A DNA stretch of 5,618 nt, taken from positions 1 to 5,618 of the forward strand of contig RFHG01000218.1 in NCBI GenBank assembly GCA_003696465.1, in the 5' to 3' direction. Under the pieces are notes generated by a model. That model saw only the letters and a program-made list of their open reading frames with translations. It had not been told where the DNA came from and ran no database searches. A program made the translations under genes and the position numbers. Below, one piece after another: positions 5,088 through 5,618 of this stretch (the first letter of the stretch is position 1; each line of letters opens with the position of its first letter). This stretch comes from Gammaproteobacteria bacterium (GTDB lineage Bacteria; Pseudomonadota; Gammaproteobacteria; J044).

Positions 5088-5618
5088 ATGCTTGATCCCA
5101 AACTGCTGCGCAGCCAGCTGGACGAGGTCGCCGAACGGCTGGCCCGTCGCGGCTATCACCTCGACAAGGCACGCTTTCAGGCCCTGGAAGAGCGGCGCAA
5201 GGCACTCCAGACCCGTACCCAGGAGCTGCAAAGCCTGCGCAACCAGCGCTCGAAGGCCATCGGCAAGGCCAAGGCCCAGGGCGAAGACATCCAGCCCCTG
5301 CTGGACGAAGTGGCCGACCTGGGCGAGCAGCTCAAGGCCTCGGAACACGCCCTGCGCGAACTGCAGGCCGAGATCGACGCCTTCATGCTCGAAATCCCCA
5401 ATCTGCCCGATGACAGCGTGCCGGTAGGCAACGACGAGGGAGACAACGTCGAGATCCGCCGCTGGGGCGAACCCCCGCAATTCGATTTCGAACCGAAGGA
5501 CCATGTCGATCTCGGCGCCCCGAACGGCCTGCTCGATTTCGAGGCCGCTGCAAAGATCACCGGTGCCCGCTTTGCCGTCATGCGCGCGGGCATTGCCCGC
5601 CTGCACCGGGCACTGACC
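5088..5618 (+). CDS. serS: Seryl-tRNA synthetase, N-terminal part (cut by window end)
   Basis: SerRS charges tRNA(Ser) and tRNA(Sec) with serine using ATP, in the cytoplasm. The 177 codons present are about 40% of a typical 425-430 residue class II enzyme. Residues 1-12 (MLDPKLLRSQLD) are the standard N-terminus. Residues about 27-100 form the long antiparallel coiled-coil arm that binds the tRNA long variable arm, rich in K, R, E and Q with LRNQRSKAIGKAK at the turn. Then come IPNLPDDSVPVG (103-114) and HVDLGAPNGLLDFEAAAKITG, entering the catalytic domain at ARFAVMRAGIARLHRAL. Class II motifs 2 and 3 lie beyond the window. The frame is open to the last base. The spacer from the DUF190 gene is 15 bases and holds a GGGAA as a weak ribosome binding site. 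Confidence 0.97.
   Translation, partial: MLDPKLLRSQLDEVAERLARRGYHLDKARFQALEERRKALQTRTQELQSLRNQRSKAIGKAKAQGEDIQPLLDEVADLGEQLKASEHALRELQAEIDAFMLEIPNLPDDSVPVGNDEGDNVEIRRWGEPPQFDFEPKDHVDLGAPNGLLDFEAAAKITGARFAVMRAGIARLHRALT

Overview
The window reads as ordinary chromosomal DNA of a Gram-negative, high-GC gammaproteobacterium. The LPS genes lpxK and kdsB show an outer membrane. The order lpxK – Trm112-like – kdsB, the NudF-type ADP-ribose pyrophosphatase, the DUF2835 protein and crcB upstream of serS are all gammaproteobacterial in character. Codon use is uniformly GC-rich at third positions, with no sign of recent transfer. A Chromatiales/Ectothiorhodospiraceae-like source is my guess from gene style, not something the sequence proves. 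I see no mobile element, CRISPR array, tRNA or rRNA.

Layout. (1) Bases 1-1969: the tail of an unidentified upstream gene, then lpxK, a Trm112-like small protein gene (ycaR type) and kdsB, all overlapping and probably one operon. LpxK makes lipid IVA and KdsB makes CMP-Kdo, the two substrates joined next by Kdo transferase, so this block serves Kdo-lipid A synthesis. (2) Bases 1970-2041: a short spacer with a possible promoter and a perfect 6-bp inverted repeat. (3) Bases 2042-2866: a DUF2189 multi-pass membrane protein. (4) Bases 2879-3145, minus strand: an 88-residue protein I do not recognise, converging on the DUF2189 gene and diverging from nudF. (5) Bases 3164-4370: nudF, an unrecognised 129-residue protein and a DUF2835 protein, joined by 4-base stop/start overlaps. 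(6) Bases 4402-5072: crcB (fluoride channel) and a DUF190 PII-like protein, again overlapping. (7) Base 5088 to the window end: the N-terminal 177 codons of serS.

Two main transcription blocks are likely on the plus strand: the LPS block, and nudF onward to serS, where no gap exceeds 31 bases and no terminator is visible. The points most worth a second look are the compact divergent nudF/minus-strand start, where a near-symmetric -10-like element sits exactly between the two start codons; the coupled crcB–DUF190 pair; and the two unrecognised small proteins. I found no convincing new defence, mobile or RNA system here.
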